NCBI GenBank assembly: GCA_028701945.1
Contig: JAQVPT010000186.1
Location: forward strand, 1-7,321
Reading direction: 5' to 3'
Length of the DNA: 7,321 nucleotides
From: Bacteroidales bacterium
GTDB taxonomy: Bacteria > Bacteroidota > Bacteroidia > Bacteroidales > ML635J-15
Under the pieces are notes generated by a model, which saw only the letters and a list, made by a program, of their open reading frames with translations, did no database searches and had not been told where the DNA came from. A program made the translations under genes and the position numbers. Positions 1-7,000 of the stretch are shown here, piece by piece. Within the stretch, counting starts at the first letter, position 1. Each line of letters begins with the position of its first letter.

Positions 1-389
1 AATCAGGTTGCTTTGACCCATTCCTAATTGCAATAAACAGAGACCTAATAGAGTGTAGAGACACTGCATTTCTCGAAACTTGCATTAAAGTTGATAATGC
101 AAGTAAAATCGAAATCCCTAATGTTTTTTCACCAAACGGAGACGGATCGAATGACTTCTTTCAAGTTAAAGCTCAAACACTAAGAACATTTAGCGGACTT
201 ATTATAAACCGTTATGGACGGACCGTTTATGAATGGCATAACTGGCAAGATTACGAAGCAGGATGGGACGGCAAACTTAGTGGAGGAACAAAAGCCGCTC
301 CTGGAGTATATTACTATGTTATCAAAGCGGAAGGAATGGACGATCAGCCGTATGATGAAAATGGAGCACTGCATTTAGTCAGAGATTAG
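1..389 (+). CDS. C-terminal part of a T9SS type B sorted surface protein (5' end outside window)
   Basis: The open frame runs in from the left edge (first full codon at 3) and stops with TAG at 387-389, giving 128 residues. The first ~30 residues match the end of a PKD-like beta-sandwich (SGCFDPFLIAINRDL). After a short linker comes the type B (gliding-motility-associated, CHU_C-like) sorting domain: IPNVFSPNGDGSNDFF, then INRYGRTVYEW, GWDGKLSGGTKAAPGVYYY, and the closing GALHLVRD. In this family the domain directs Sec-exported proteins through the type IX secretion system across the outer membrane. The rest of the protein is not visible, so its own function cannot be stated. The tail is about 83% identical to the tail of the next gene (106 of 128 residues by hand count), so the two are paralogues. 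A terminator follows 21 bases after the stop, so this gene ends its transcript. Confidence 0.9.
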   Translation, partial: SGCFDPFLIAINRDLIECRDTAFLETCIKVDNASKIEIPNVFSPNGDGSNDFFQVKAQTLRTFSGLIINRYGRTVYEWHNWQDYEAGWDGKLSGGTKAAPGVYYYVIKAEGMDDQPYDENGALHLVRD

Positions 390-410
390 ACAACAAATAT
401 CTTAATTAAG

Positions 411-436
411 AATCCTGCGTTTGCAGGATTTTTTTT
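411..436 (+). terminator. Rho-independent terminator after the first gene
   Basis: A perfect 8-bp stem (AATCCTGC at 411-418, GCAGGATT at 423-430) closes a 4-base loop (GTTT) and is followed directly by six further T residues (431-436). It sits 21 bases after the stop of the upstream cargo gene and separates it from the giant gene starting at 565, so the two paralogues are probably transcribed separately. Confidence 0.9.
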
Positions 437-564
437 GGTACTATAATCAAAAAACACTTTATTTAGTAAAATACTATTTTTCGTAGGCAATGTTTTGAAT
501 ATTAAAACTGTCTATACAATAACAAATATTTTTACTATATTTACAGAACTCAAAAACCATAAAG

Positions 565-3500
565 ATGAAAAAAGCAATATTATTCTTAGGTCTATTCATT
601 TTGATGATGAATATCAGCATTGGACAAAATTTAACCGTGTCCTCTGTTTCCACGGAAAACACAATGTGTACAGGTACAGGATGTGAATATAGCGGACCAT
701 CAATTTTAATAAATGAAGTAATGATGTCTCCAGCTCAGTTTGATGGTTCACTCTACGGAGCTTCACCGGCTCACAATATTGCCACAGACTGTCAAGGCGA
801 ATGGATAGAACTATACAATCCTAACCTATGCGAATCGATAGATATTTCGTGCTATTATTTGGGAAATGCTGCAAATGATGGTGACTTATATCCTGGTGGG
901 TTTGTATTACCCGAAGGCACAATTGTCCCTCCAAGAGGATTTGTAATAGTAAGAGGAATGAAAGCACCTCCTGTTGCTTCTAGCCTATTAATTGCAAATG
1001 GAGGTAATACTATCGAAATAATTGTAAATGATATAAACAGAATATGTTTTGGAAGCGGTTATCGACTGTGGTTTCCGAATGCAGGTGGATGGTTTGCTTT
1101 TTACGACAATAATGGAGTACCACAAGATGCGATTTCGTGGGGAAACAATACTACGGGTGATAGTCCTGCTTGCGTTCCCCATCCAGGAGGAGCATGTGGT
1201 TTTTCGGGCACTCTTGTTAGCTATAATTCTATGCCAGCCAATAGAAAAACATATATAAACTCATCATCTCCCGCATCAAATCAAACATACAGACGACTTC
1301 CAGATGGCGGAAATTGGCAAATAAACAGCCCTACAAATGCCACCTACGGAACTTGCAACACCACGTGTATAGAAGAACCAATAATTACTTGCAACGGTAC
1401 AGCTACAGTAAATGTTTCGGGAGGAACTTCGCCATACACTTTTCTGTGGAACGATGCTCAAGCACAAACAAGCCAAACCGCAATAGGACTGTGCGAAGGG
1501 TTATATTGTGTAACTATAACAGACAATGCCAGTAATACTGCGACAACATGTGGCGAAATTATTAACCGAACTTTAACAATTACTGCCTCATCTTCACCTG
1601 TAAATATTTGTGTTGGGAACAATCTTAATCTTACATCAACAAGTAGTCAAGGACAATCACCATATAGTTTCTCATGGACAGGACCATCTAGTTTTTCAAG
1701 CATTGTTGCAAATCCGACAGTAAACAATAGTACTGTCCCAAACAGTGGCAACTATTCACTTACCGTAACAGATTCGAATGGCTGTACTGGAACAGCAGCA
1801 ACAAATGTTACCATACATCAAAATCCTTCACCCACTGCACAAAACACAAGTCCTGCTTGCGTAAATGAAAACGTAGAATTATCCGTGCAAGCCTTTTCAA
1901 GCTACCAGTGGCAAGGGCCATCAAGCTTTTCCAGCACAAATCAAAACCCACAAATAGCAGCAGTTACCGAGAACTCAGCAGGAGTATATCACGTAACAGT
2001 TACAAATGAACATGGATGCACTGCAAATGCCGAAACTATAATTGAAATTTCACCATCTCCATACTTATCTATATCGGCAGAAACAATATATTGCCAAGGC
2101 GTAAACATCCCACTTAGCTGCTCACCAGGAGGCTTACAATCATATCAATGGAGTGGACCCCTATCCTACTCATCTAATAATCAAAACATTACAATCAACA
2201 ACTCCCACCCTAGCCAATCAGGCACATATACAGTAAATGCAGCTAGCACCAATGGTTGCACTGGTACAGCAAATATAATCATTAGCATATTACCACAAGT
2301 TGATGCAACAATTGATCCTGTGCCCCCACTTTGTTACAATGATCAAAACCACACTCTTACAGCTGCCACAAATGGTGGAATTTGGACGGGTGATGGAGTT
2401 ACTGGAAACTCATTCAATCCTGCCAACGCAGGTGTAGGAGAACACGAAATATCATATTCAGTTTCAAATGATGCTTGTAATGATAACGATCAAATTACCA
2501 TTGAAGTATTTGAAAACATCTCAATTATAAATTTCTCAGATAATGTTTGTAACGACACATATACCGAATATTCTGTTAGTTTTGATGTTGTTAATCATCT
2601 TGGTAATCCAACAATATTCCTAATGGATACTGGAACAGGTTTTGAAGAACACTCAGGAACAATATCCTTAACATATCCCAGCCAAACACCATATAACATA
2701 AGCATTACTGATGTTGCAAACAATTGCGATGAGTACATACTTGAAGGGGTAAGAAATTGTGGTTGCTATACATCTGCAGGAAACATGAGCAGCGTGCAAC
2801 CCATATTGCTGTGCTATGGAGAATGTTCCGATATGGTTACTCACAATGGCAATCAGGCTCTGGATGCTAACGATACATTTGGATTTATTTTACACGATGG
2901 AAGTTTACCAATTAATATCTTGGCAACATCGCTAACTCCCAATTTTTGCTTTCACTTAATATCCTCTCTGTCATTTGGTACCACCTATTTTATTTCAGCT
3001 GTTGCAGGAGATGAAATATCTCCAGGAATACCCGATTACAACGATCCTTGCATATCTATATCACAAGGTACTCCAGTCGTTTGGTACGAAAATCCTATTG
3101 CAAACATAATTACGCACAATTTTACTATTTGCGGCCTTGAAGCAACATTTGAAGCCACACCACCAAGTTCTGGGCTAACAGGATATTGGAGTTCAAGCAC
3201 AACATATTTGACAATTAATGGGACAACTCACAATTCTCCCGAAGTAAGCGTTTTAGTAGAAACTTTTGGAACTCACACTTTTCACTGGAACATTAATAAT
3301 TCAGGCTGCATAGGAACAGATGATATTGTCATTCAGTTTATTGAAGAACCAAATGCCTTTGCGGGCAACGACTTTTCTATTTGCGGTTCAAATGCGGACA
3401 TGACAGCTGTTATGTCTTATCCTTCATCAACTGGACTATGGAATGGGCCTGGAACATTCTCAAGTTCAAGCTCGCCCGTATCAAATGTTAGCACAAATTC

Positions 3501-6360
3501 ATCTTATGGATCACACACTTTCACATGGCGCGAAACCATCGGTGGTTGTTGGGACGAAGATGAAGTAACAATATTTTTCATCCCCACCCCTAACCCAATA
3601 ATTTATCCCGCATCAGACACTGTTTGCGGAAACACATACACCCTTTCGGTCAACAACGTTCACAGTGCTGGAATATGGTCAGCATATTCAAATGGAACTC
3701 CTTTACAACCATCCCCAATTTATTTACAAGGTGCAACCAATCCCAACACCCAAGTACTTATACCAAATTATACCGGCAACCACCTTGAAGTAGAATTTAT
3801 CTGGACAGAAACCTCGATGTATGCAGGCATACAGTGCCCATCAACAGCAACGGCACATATAACATTTGCTCGAATACCAATTGCTAGTGTTGGATCGAAT
3901 ACCCACATTGAAGTCTGCGGTAATTCAACTCAGCTAAATGCAGACATCACAGGATCTGAATTTGGAAATTATTTATGGATTTCAAACCAAATACTTACAG
4001 AATTTGACGATCCTCATCTACCAAATGCCACCATTAGTTTAGTATCGCAAGGTAGTTTCGGAGATAGTGCACATGTTAAAGTTCCTATTATTTGGGCTAT
4101 TCAGAATTACGGATGCTCCTCATCAGACACAATGTGGGTAACATTCTATGACAAACCAACTGCAAATGCAGGTATCGATCGTGCAGTCTGTGGTAAAGAT
4201 TACATACTTGGTGCAGTTTATGATATTACTGAGACCTCCAGTTACACACCGTCTGGATGGTGGTCGGTATATGAAAAACCATTGGAAACAGCACATGTAA
4301 GTATTAGTCCCCTAGATAATGACACGGCAATGTGTACAGTTTCACATAACGGAATTTACCAATTTATAGTTCGCGAAAATAACTCTAATCTTGCAATGTG
4401 TTACGATACCGACACCGTCCAGATAGAGTTTGTCGAAATACCGATAATCTCGGCAGGAGAAGACAAAGATGTTTGCGGCAAATGCACTACCCTCGAAGCT
4501 ATCTCAGGAGGATTTGACGGAGGCTGGACTGACAATGGCTCGTTATTTACTGACTATACAGATCCACATACTAATGTTTGTCGTAGCAATTATGGCGCAA
4601 TTACTTTTTTATGGATGGAGTCAAACACAGCTACAACCCAAAATCACACTTGCACATCGCAAGACGAAGTTGTAATAACTTTCTGGAAACAACCCGATGC
4701 AACTATTTTAACAGACGAAGACGACAATTACACTTGCGGATACACTTTTCCACATCTAAGAGCAGAAAATCCCAGTAGTGACATCACAGGTTATTGGTAC
4801 ACAATTAGTCCCGAAACAGTTTACGGAAATGAATTTAGCTTCTTTACATGGGCAAAAGTATCACAATACGGCTATCACGACTTTTATTGGATAGAAGAAA
4901 CAGGTCCTGCTTATAGCCCTGGGTTTTGCACAGATACCGCAGGTCCACTAAGAATTCACTTCATCGAAATTCCTGTCGCTAATGCAGGAATCGACACATT
5001 ATTCTGTGGCACATCAGGACAATTAAATGCTATCCCAAGTATCGGTACTGGAGTTTGGTCAACGCCGTCTGAAGAAAACATCGACATCAATAATATTAAC
5101 GACCAAAACTCATTTATTGTGTCAGATATATACAATACTGATAACTCTACAATAGAGCACTTTGAAATTTCGTGGACTGAAACTAATTTTGGACTTTGCT
5201 CAGATATAGACACCGTTAATGTTATTTTTGCCCGCATTCCAAAATCGGGCATCAATATTATTTCACCCAAGTGTTTTGGCGAACCAGCAAGCATCAAGGC
5301 TGAAGAAGACTCGTTGCAACAATATACGTGGAACTTTTACAACGGTGCAATTGACAGCACATCAATTAATACTTCAGGTGGTCAATATGAAAACTTTGTT
5401 TATTGGAACAGTACAGACACTTTACACCGTATCAGTTTAATTGCTACAAATTACTGGGGTTGTCAAAGTGCTATTGGGATAGATACAATTTATGAACCAG
5501 CTATACCCACATTTGATGTAACAATTATATCAGATACTTGTATGCTTGGCAAGGGTGGAATTATTTTTGGAGACACGCTATTGATAAATTCATTCTTCTG
5601 GCTCGACACTGTTTACGGACCTGCTTTCAATAGCCCAATTAGAACCGTTTACAATCTTCCAACAGGAGAATATAATATCAGAACTTCATATCAAACACCG
5701 AATATGACGAACTATGCGTACTACTTAAATACGTTTGGAAGTGCAAATTGTGTGGACACAATACTATATCAAATAAAACCTATTGGCATGATAGAAGCAC
5801 TTATCGAAATATCTGGAATGACAGATATAAATGAGTTGGTTGCACCCGTAGCGACTGTCATTTTCTTAAACAATTCTTTTTATGATAATGTCGGGAAACG
5901 ATGCGAATGGCACTTTGGAGATGGCACAACCCTCAAAAGCTGTGAGGAACAAATAGAACACGTATATACCGAAGCAGGTTGCTTTGACCCATTCCTAATC
6001 GCCATAAACCGAGACCTGATAGAATGTAGAGACACTGCATATCTCGAAACTTGCATTAAAGTTGATAATGCCAGCAAAATTGATGTCCCTAATATTTTCT
6101 CACCAAACTCAGACGGATATAACGACTTTTTCCAAGTCAAAGCTCAAACTTTAAGAACATTTAACGGACTTATTATAAACCGCTATGGACGCACTGTTTA
6201 TGAATGGGATAACTGGCAAGATTACGAAGCTGGATGGGATGGAAAACTTAGTGGAGGCACAAAAGCTTCTCCTGGAGTATATTATTTTATTATAAAAGCG
6301 ATAGGACTTGATAATGAAGAGTACGAAATCAGAGGCCCGCTGCACCTGATGAGAGATTAA
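565..6360 (+). CDS. Giant multidomain cysteine-rich surface protein, T9SS type B cargo (adhesin-like)
   Basis: This 1931-residue protein is predicted to be exported by Sec and then by the type IX system to the cell surface or medium. Domains in order: signal peptide 1-20 (MKK, hydrophobic core, probable cleavage SIG|Q21, with the Gln at +1 common in Bacteroidota); lamin-tail-like domain about 46-265 (ILINEV at 47-52, GEWIELYNPN at 78-87, PPRGFVIV at 122-129); SprB-like unit 273-331 (SPYTFLW, then GLCEGLYCVTITD); three related Ig-like repeats about 337-576; a further Ig/PKD-like unit to about 652; a diverged region 653-844, whose second half (from NCGC near 731 to DPCISISQGTPVVW) resembles a unit recurring in T9SS cargo; eight CG-type repeats 845-1555; two looser units to about 1735; a PKD domain about 1738-1832 (WHFGDG at 1782-1787, HVYTEAG); and the type B sorting domain 1840-1931. 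The first ATG before the signal peptide is chosen; A-rich DNA without a Shine-Dalgarno site precedes it. No enzyme domain is visible. An adhesin or matrix role is inferred from architecture only. Confidence 0.93.
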   Translation: MKKAILFLGLFILMMNISIGQNLTVSSVSTENTMCTGTGCEYSGPSILINEVMMSPAQFDGSLYGASPAHNIATDCQGEWIELYNPNLCESIDISCYYLGNAANDGDLYPGGFVLPEGTIVPPRGFVIVRGMKAPPVASSLLIANGGNTIEIIVNDINRICFGSGYRLWFPNAGGWFAFYDNNGVPQDAISWGNNTTGDSPACVPHPGGACGFSGTLVSYNSMPANRKTYINSSSPASNQTYRRLPDGGNWQINSPTNATYGTCNTTCIEEPIITCNGTATVNVSGGTSPYTFLWNDAQAQTSQTAIGLCEGLYCVTITDNASNTATTCGEIINRTLTITASSSPVNICVGNNLNLTSTSSQGQSPYSFSWTGPSSFSSIVANPTVNNSTVPNSGNYSLTVTDSNGCTGTAATNVTIHQNPSPTAQNTSPACVNENVELSVQAFSSYQWQGPSSFSSTNQNPQIAAVTENSAGVYHVTVTNEHGCTANAETIIEISPSPYLSISAETIYCQGVNIPLSCSPGGLQSYQWSGPLSYSSNNQNITINNSHPSQSGTYTVNAASTNGCTGTANIIISILPQVDATIDPVPPLCYNDQNHTLTAATNGGIWTGDGVTGNSFNPANAGVGEHEISYSVSNDACNDNDQITIEVFENISIINFSDNVCNDTYTEYSVSFDVVNHLGNPTIFLMDTGTGFEEHSGTISLTYPSQTPYNISITDVANNCDEYILEGVRNCGCYTSAGNMSSVQPILLCYGECSDMVTHNGNQALDANDTFGFILHDGSLPINILATSLTPNFCFHLISSLSFGTTYFISAVAGDEISPGIPDYNDPCISISQGTPVVWYENPIANIITHNFTICGLEATFEATPPSSGLTGYWSSSTTYLTINGTTHNSPEVSVLVETFGTHTFHWNINNSGCIGTDDIVIQFIEEPNAFAGNDFSICGSNADMTAVMSYPSSTGLWNGPGTFSSSSSPVSNVSTNSSYGSHTFTWRETIGGCWDEDEVTIFFIPTPNPIIYPASDTVCGNTYTLSVNNVHSAGIWSAYSNGTPLQPSPIYLQGATNPNTQVLIPNYTGNHLEVEFIWTETSMYAGIQCPSTATAHITFARIPIASVGSNTHIEVCGNSTQLNADITGSEFGNYLWISNQILTEFDDPHLPNATISLVSQGSFGDSAHVKVPIIWAIQNYGCSSSDTMWVTFYDKPTANAGIDRAVCGKDYILGAVYDITETSSYTPSGWWSVYEKPLETAHVSISPLDNDTAMCTVSHNGIYQFIVRENNSNLAMCYDTDTVQIEFVEIPIISAGEDKDVCGKCTTLEAISGGFDGGWTDNGSLFTDYTDPHTNVCRSNYGAITFLWMESNTATTQNHTCTSQDEVVITFWKQPDATILTDEDDNYTCGYTFPHLRAENPSSDITGYWYTISPETVYGNEFSFFTWAKVSQYGYHDFYWIEETGPAYSPGFCTDTAGPLRIHFIEIPVANAGIDTLFCGTSGQLNAIPSIGTGVWSTPSEENIDINNINDQNSFIVSDIYNTDNSTIEHFEISWTETNFGLCSDIDTVNVIFARIPKSGINIISPKCFGEPASIKAEEDSLQQYTWNFYNGAIDSTSINTSGGQYENFVYWNSTDTLHRISLIATNYWGCQSAIGIDTIYEPAIPTFDVTIISDTCMLGKGGIIFGDTLLINSFFWLDTVYGPAFNSPIRTVYNLPTGEYNIRTSYQTPNMTNYAYYLNTFGSANCVDTILYQIKPIGMIEALIEISGMTDINELVAPVATVIFLNNSFYDNVGKRCEWHFGDGTTLKSCEEQIEHVYTEAGCFDPFLIAINRDLIECRDTAYLETCIKVDNASKIDVPNIFSPNSDGYNDFFQVKAQTLRTFNGLIINRYGRTVYEWDNWQDYEAGWDGKLSGGTKASPGVYYFIIKAIGLDNEEYEIRGPLHLMRD
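1573..2292 (+). repeat. Three tandem Ig-like repeats within the giant protein
   Basis: Residues 337-576 hold three similar units with a pitch of about 80 residues. Each has an early Cys (C349, C432, C510), a core of the type W-x-GP-[SL]-S-[FY]-SS (W371, W449, W529), an SG-x-Y or AG-x-Y strand, and a closing GCT motif (C407, C485, C565). The Cys pairs lie where a disulfide could join the two sheets of an Ig fold. The unit that follows (about 577-652, C590 and C638) has a different core (GIWTGDGVTG) and is not counted here. Confidence 0.8.
3097..5229 (+). repeat. Eight tandem CG-type beta-sandwich repeats within the giant protein
   Basis: Residues 845-1555 are built from eight units of roughly 81-97 residues. 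Each opens with a Cys-Gly pair (C856, C940, C1021, C1118, C1209, C1304, C1391, C1481), often after an 'AG-[IN]-D' type strand. Each has a Trp-containing strand in the middle, a strand like F-x-W-x-E, and ends with a Cys (C915, C995, C1091, C1184, C1279, C1363, C1455, C1545) followed by a strand ending in Phe (F925, F1005, F1101, F1194, F1289, F1373, F1466, F1555). Linkers are alike (ARIP, VEIP, IEIP, YDKP). The units are well diverged at DNA level, so this is an old protein repeat, not a recent DNA expansion. Confidence 0.85.
5972..6360 (+). repeat. Second copy of a 389-bp direct repeat (first copy at 1-389)
   Basis: The 3' end of the giant gene aligns without gaps to the 3' end of the upstream gene at a constant offset of 5971 bases. 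By hand count 65 of 387 compared bases differ (about 83% identity), many of them at third codon positions. It encodes the end of the PKD domain and the sorting domain, and the match ends at the stop codon: the downstream DNA of the two genes is unrelated. The first copy may extend further left than the window shows. Confidence 0.9.
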
Positions 6361-6380
6361 AAATACTTTTTTATTAATAA

Positions 6381-6414
6381 AATGACTATTATTAAACCAA
6401 TAGTCATTTTTTTT
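6381..6414 (+). terminator. Rho-independent terminator after the giant gene
   Basis: A perfect 10-bp stem (AATGACTATT at 6381-6390, AATAGTCATT at 6399-6408) closes an 8-base loop and is followed by six more T residues (6409-6414). It begins 20 bases after the TAA stop. Two A residues before the stem could pair with the first T residues. The sigma-factor operon begins only about 50 bases downstream, so its promoter must lie in or just after this element. Confidence 0.88.
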
Positions 6415-6466
6415 GTATGTTTATACAACGTTACAAAGTAAAAAACTGTCTAAAAATCAAACATTA

Positions 6467-7000
6467 ATGATAGATAATGTTCAACTAATAAAACAATGTC
6501 AAAAGAAATCGAAAAAAGCTTTTGATGAACTGTTCAGAACATACTCGTCATTGATATATGGGATTTGTTTAAGATACACTAAAGACCAACATGAAGCGCA
6601 AGATTTATTGCAAGAATGTTTTATCAGAATTTTAAACAAAATTGACCATTATAATTTTAAAGGTTCTTTTGAAGGATGGATAAAAAGGTTAACAGTTAAT
6701 CACGCATTAAACTACCTAAAATCGAAACAACATTTTATGGCAGAAGACATATCGAGTTATGAAATAGAAAATCAACAAATAACTTCTGACGTGATTTCGG
6801 ACATGAATGCACAAGATATTATTCAAATGATTAACAAATTACCTGTAGGTTATAGAACAATTTTCAATCTGCATGTTATCGAAGGTTACAAACACACAGA
6901 GATTGCCGAAATTCTAGAAATAAGTGATATAACTTCCAGAACACAATTTAAAAAAGCAAGAGAAGCTTTGATACAAATGATTATAGAAAGCAACAAATGA
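6467..7000 (+). CDS. ECF-type RNA polymerase sigma factor (sigma-70 family)
   Basis: The 177-residue protein has the usual ECF size and two-domain plan. Region 2 lies at about residues 18-88: AFDELFRTYSSLIYGICLRY, then DQHEAQDLLQECFIRI for core RNA polymerase binding, then GSFEGWIKRLTVNHALNYLK for -10 recognition. Region 4 lies at about 114-170: INKLPVGYRTIFNLHVIEGY, then the helix-turn-helix HTEIAEILEISDITSRTQFKKAREAL for -35 recognition. The linker is short and there is no extra C-terminal domain. I chose ATG 6467 because it puts the protein just before region 2 with the normal short N-terminus. The frame is open upstream to a TTG at 6413, but that codon overlaps the terminator T-tract. The gene overlaps the next one by 4 bases, which implies translational coupling. 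Target promoters cannot be read from the sequence. Confidence 0.92.
   Translation: MIDNVQLIKQCQKKSKKAFDELFRTYSSLIYGICLRYTKDQHEAQDLLQECFIRILNKIDHYNFKGSFEGWIKRLTVNHALNYLKSKQHFMAEDISSYEIENQQITSDVISDMNAQDIIQMINKLPVGYRTIFNLHVIEGYKHTEIAEILEISDITSRTQFKKAREALIQMIIESNK

Noticed and set aside
180..374. A 64-codon minus-strand open frame with a similar-looking partner at 6151-6345 (minus)
   Set aside because: Both are antisense to the duplicated sorting-domain segment. Their similarity is a by-product of the conserved sense-strand protein, not sign of a conserved antisense gene.
464..476. Short inverted repeat TAGTA-AAA-TACTA upstream of the giant gene
   Set aside because: A 5-bp AT-rich stem is too weak to support a terminator or operator call.
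494..543. Possible Bacteroidota promoter for the giant gene (TTTG at 494-497; TATTTTTA at 527-534; TATATTTA at 536-543)
   Set aside because: No pair of elements has the expected spacing of about 17-23 bases and neither -7 candidate has the final G. In such AT-rich DNA these matches are expected by chance. The real promoter probably lies in 437-564 but cannot be placed.
4956..5297. A 113-codon minus-strand open frame, the longest antisense frame in the window
   Set aside because: It lies wholly inside the repeat region of the giant gene, has no recognisable domain, and the sense frame is clearly coding there.
5880..6140. An 86-codon minus-strand open frame
   Set aside because: It is antisense to the PKD and sorting domains of the giant protein and shows no domain of its own.
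6413..6466. N-terminal extension of the sigma factor from TTG at 6413
   Set aside because: The TTG is in the T-tract of the terminator, and the 18 extra residues are not typical of ECF sigma factors; ATG 6467 gives the normal length.
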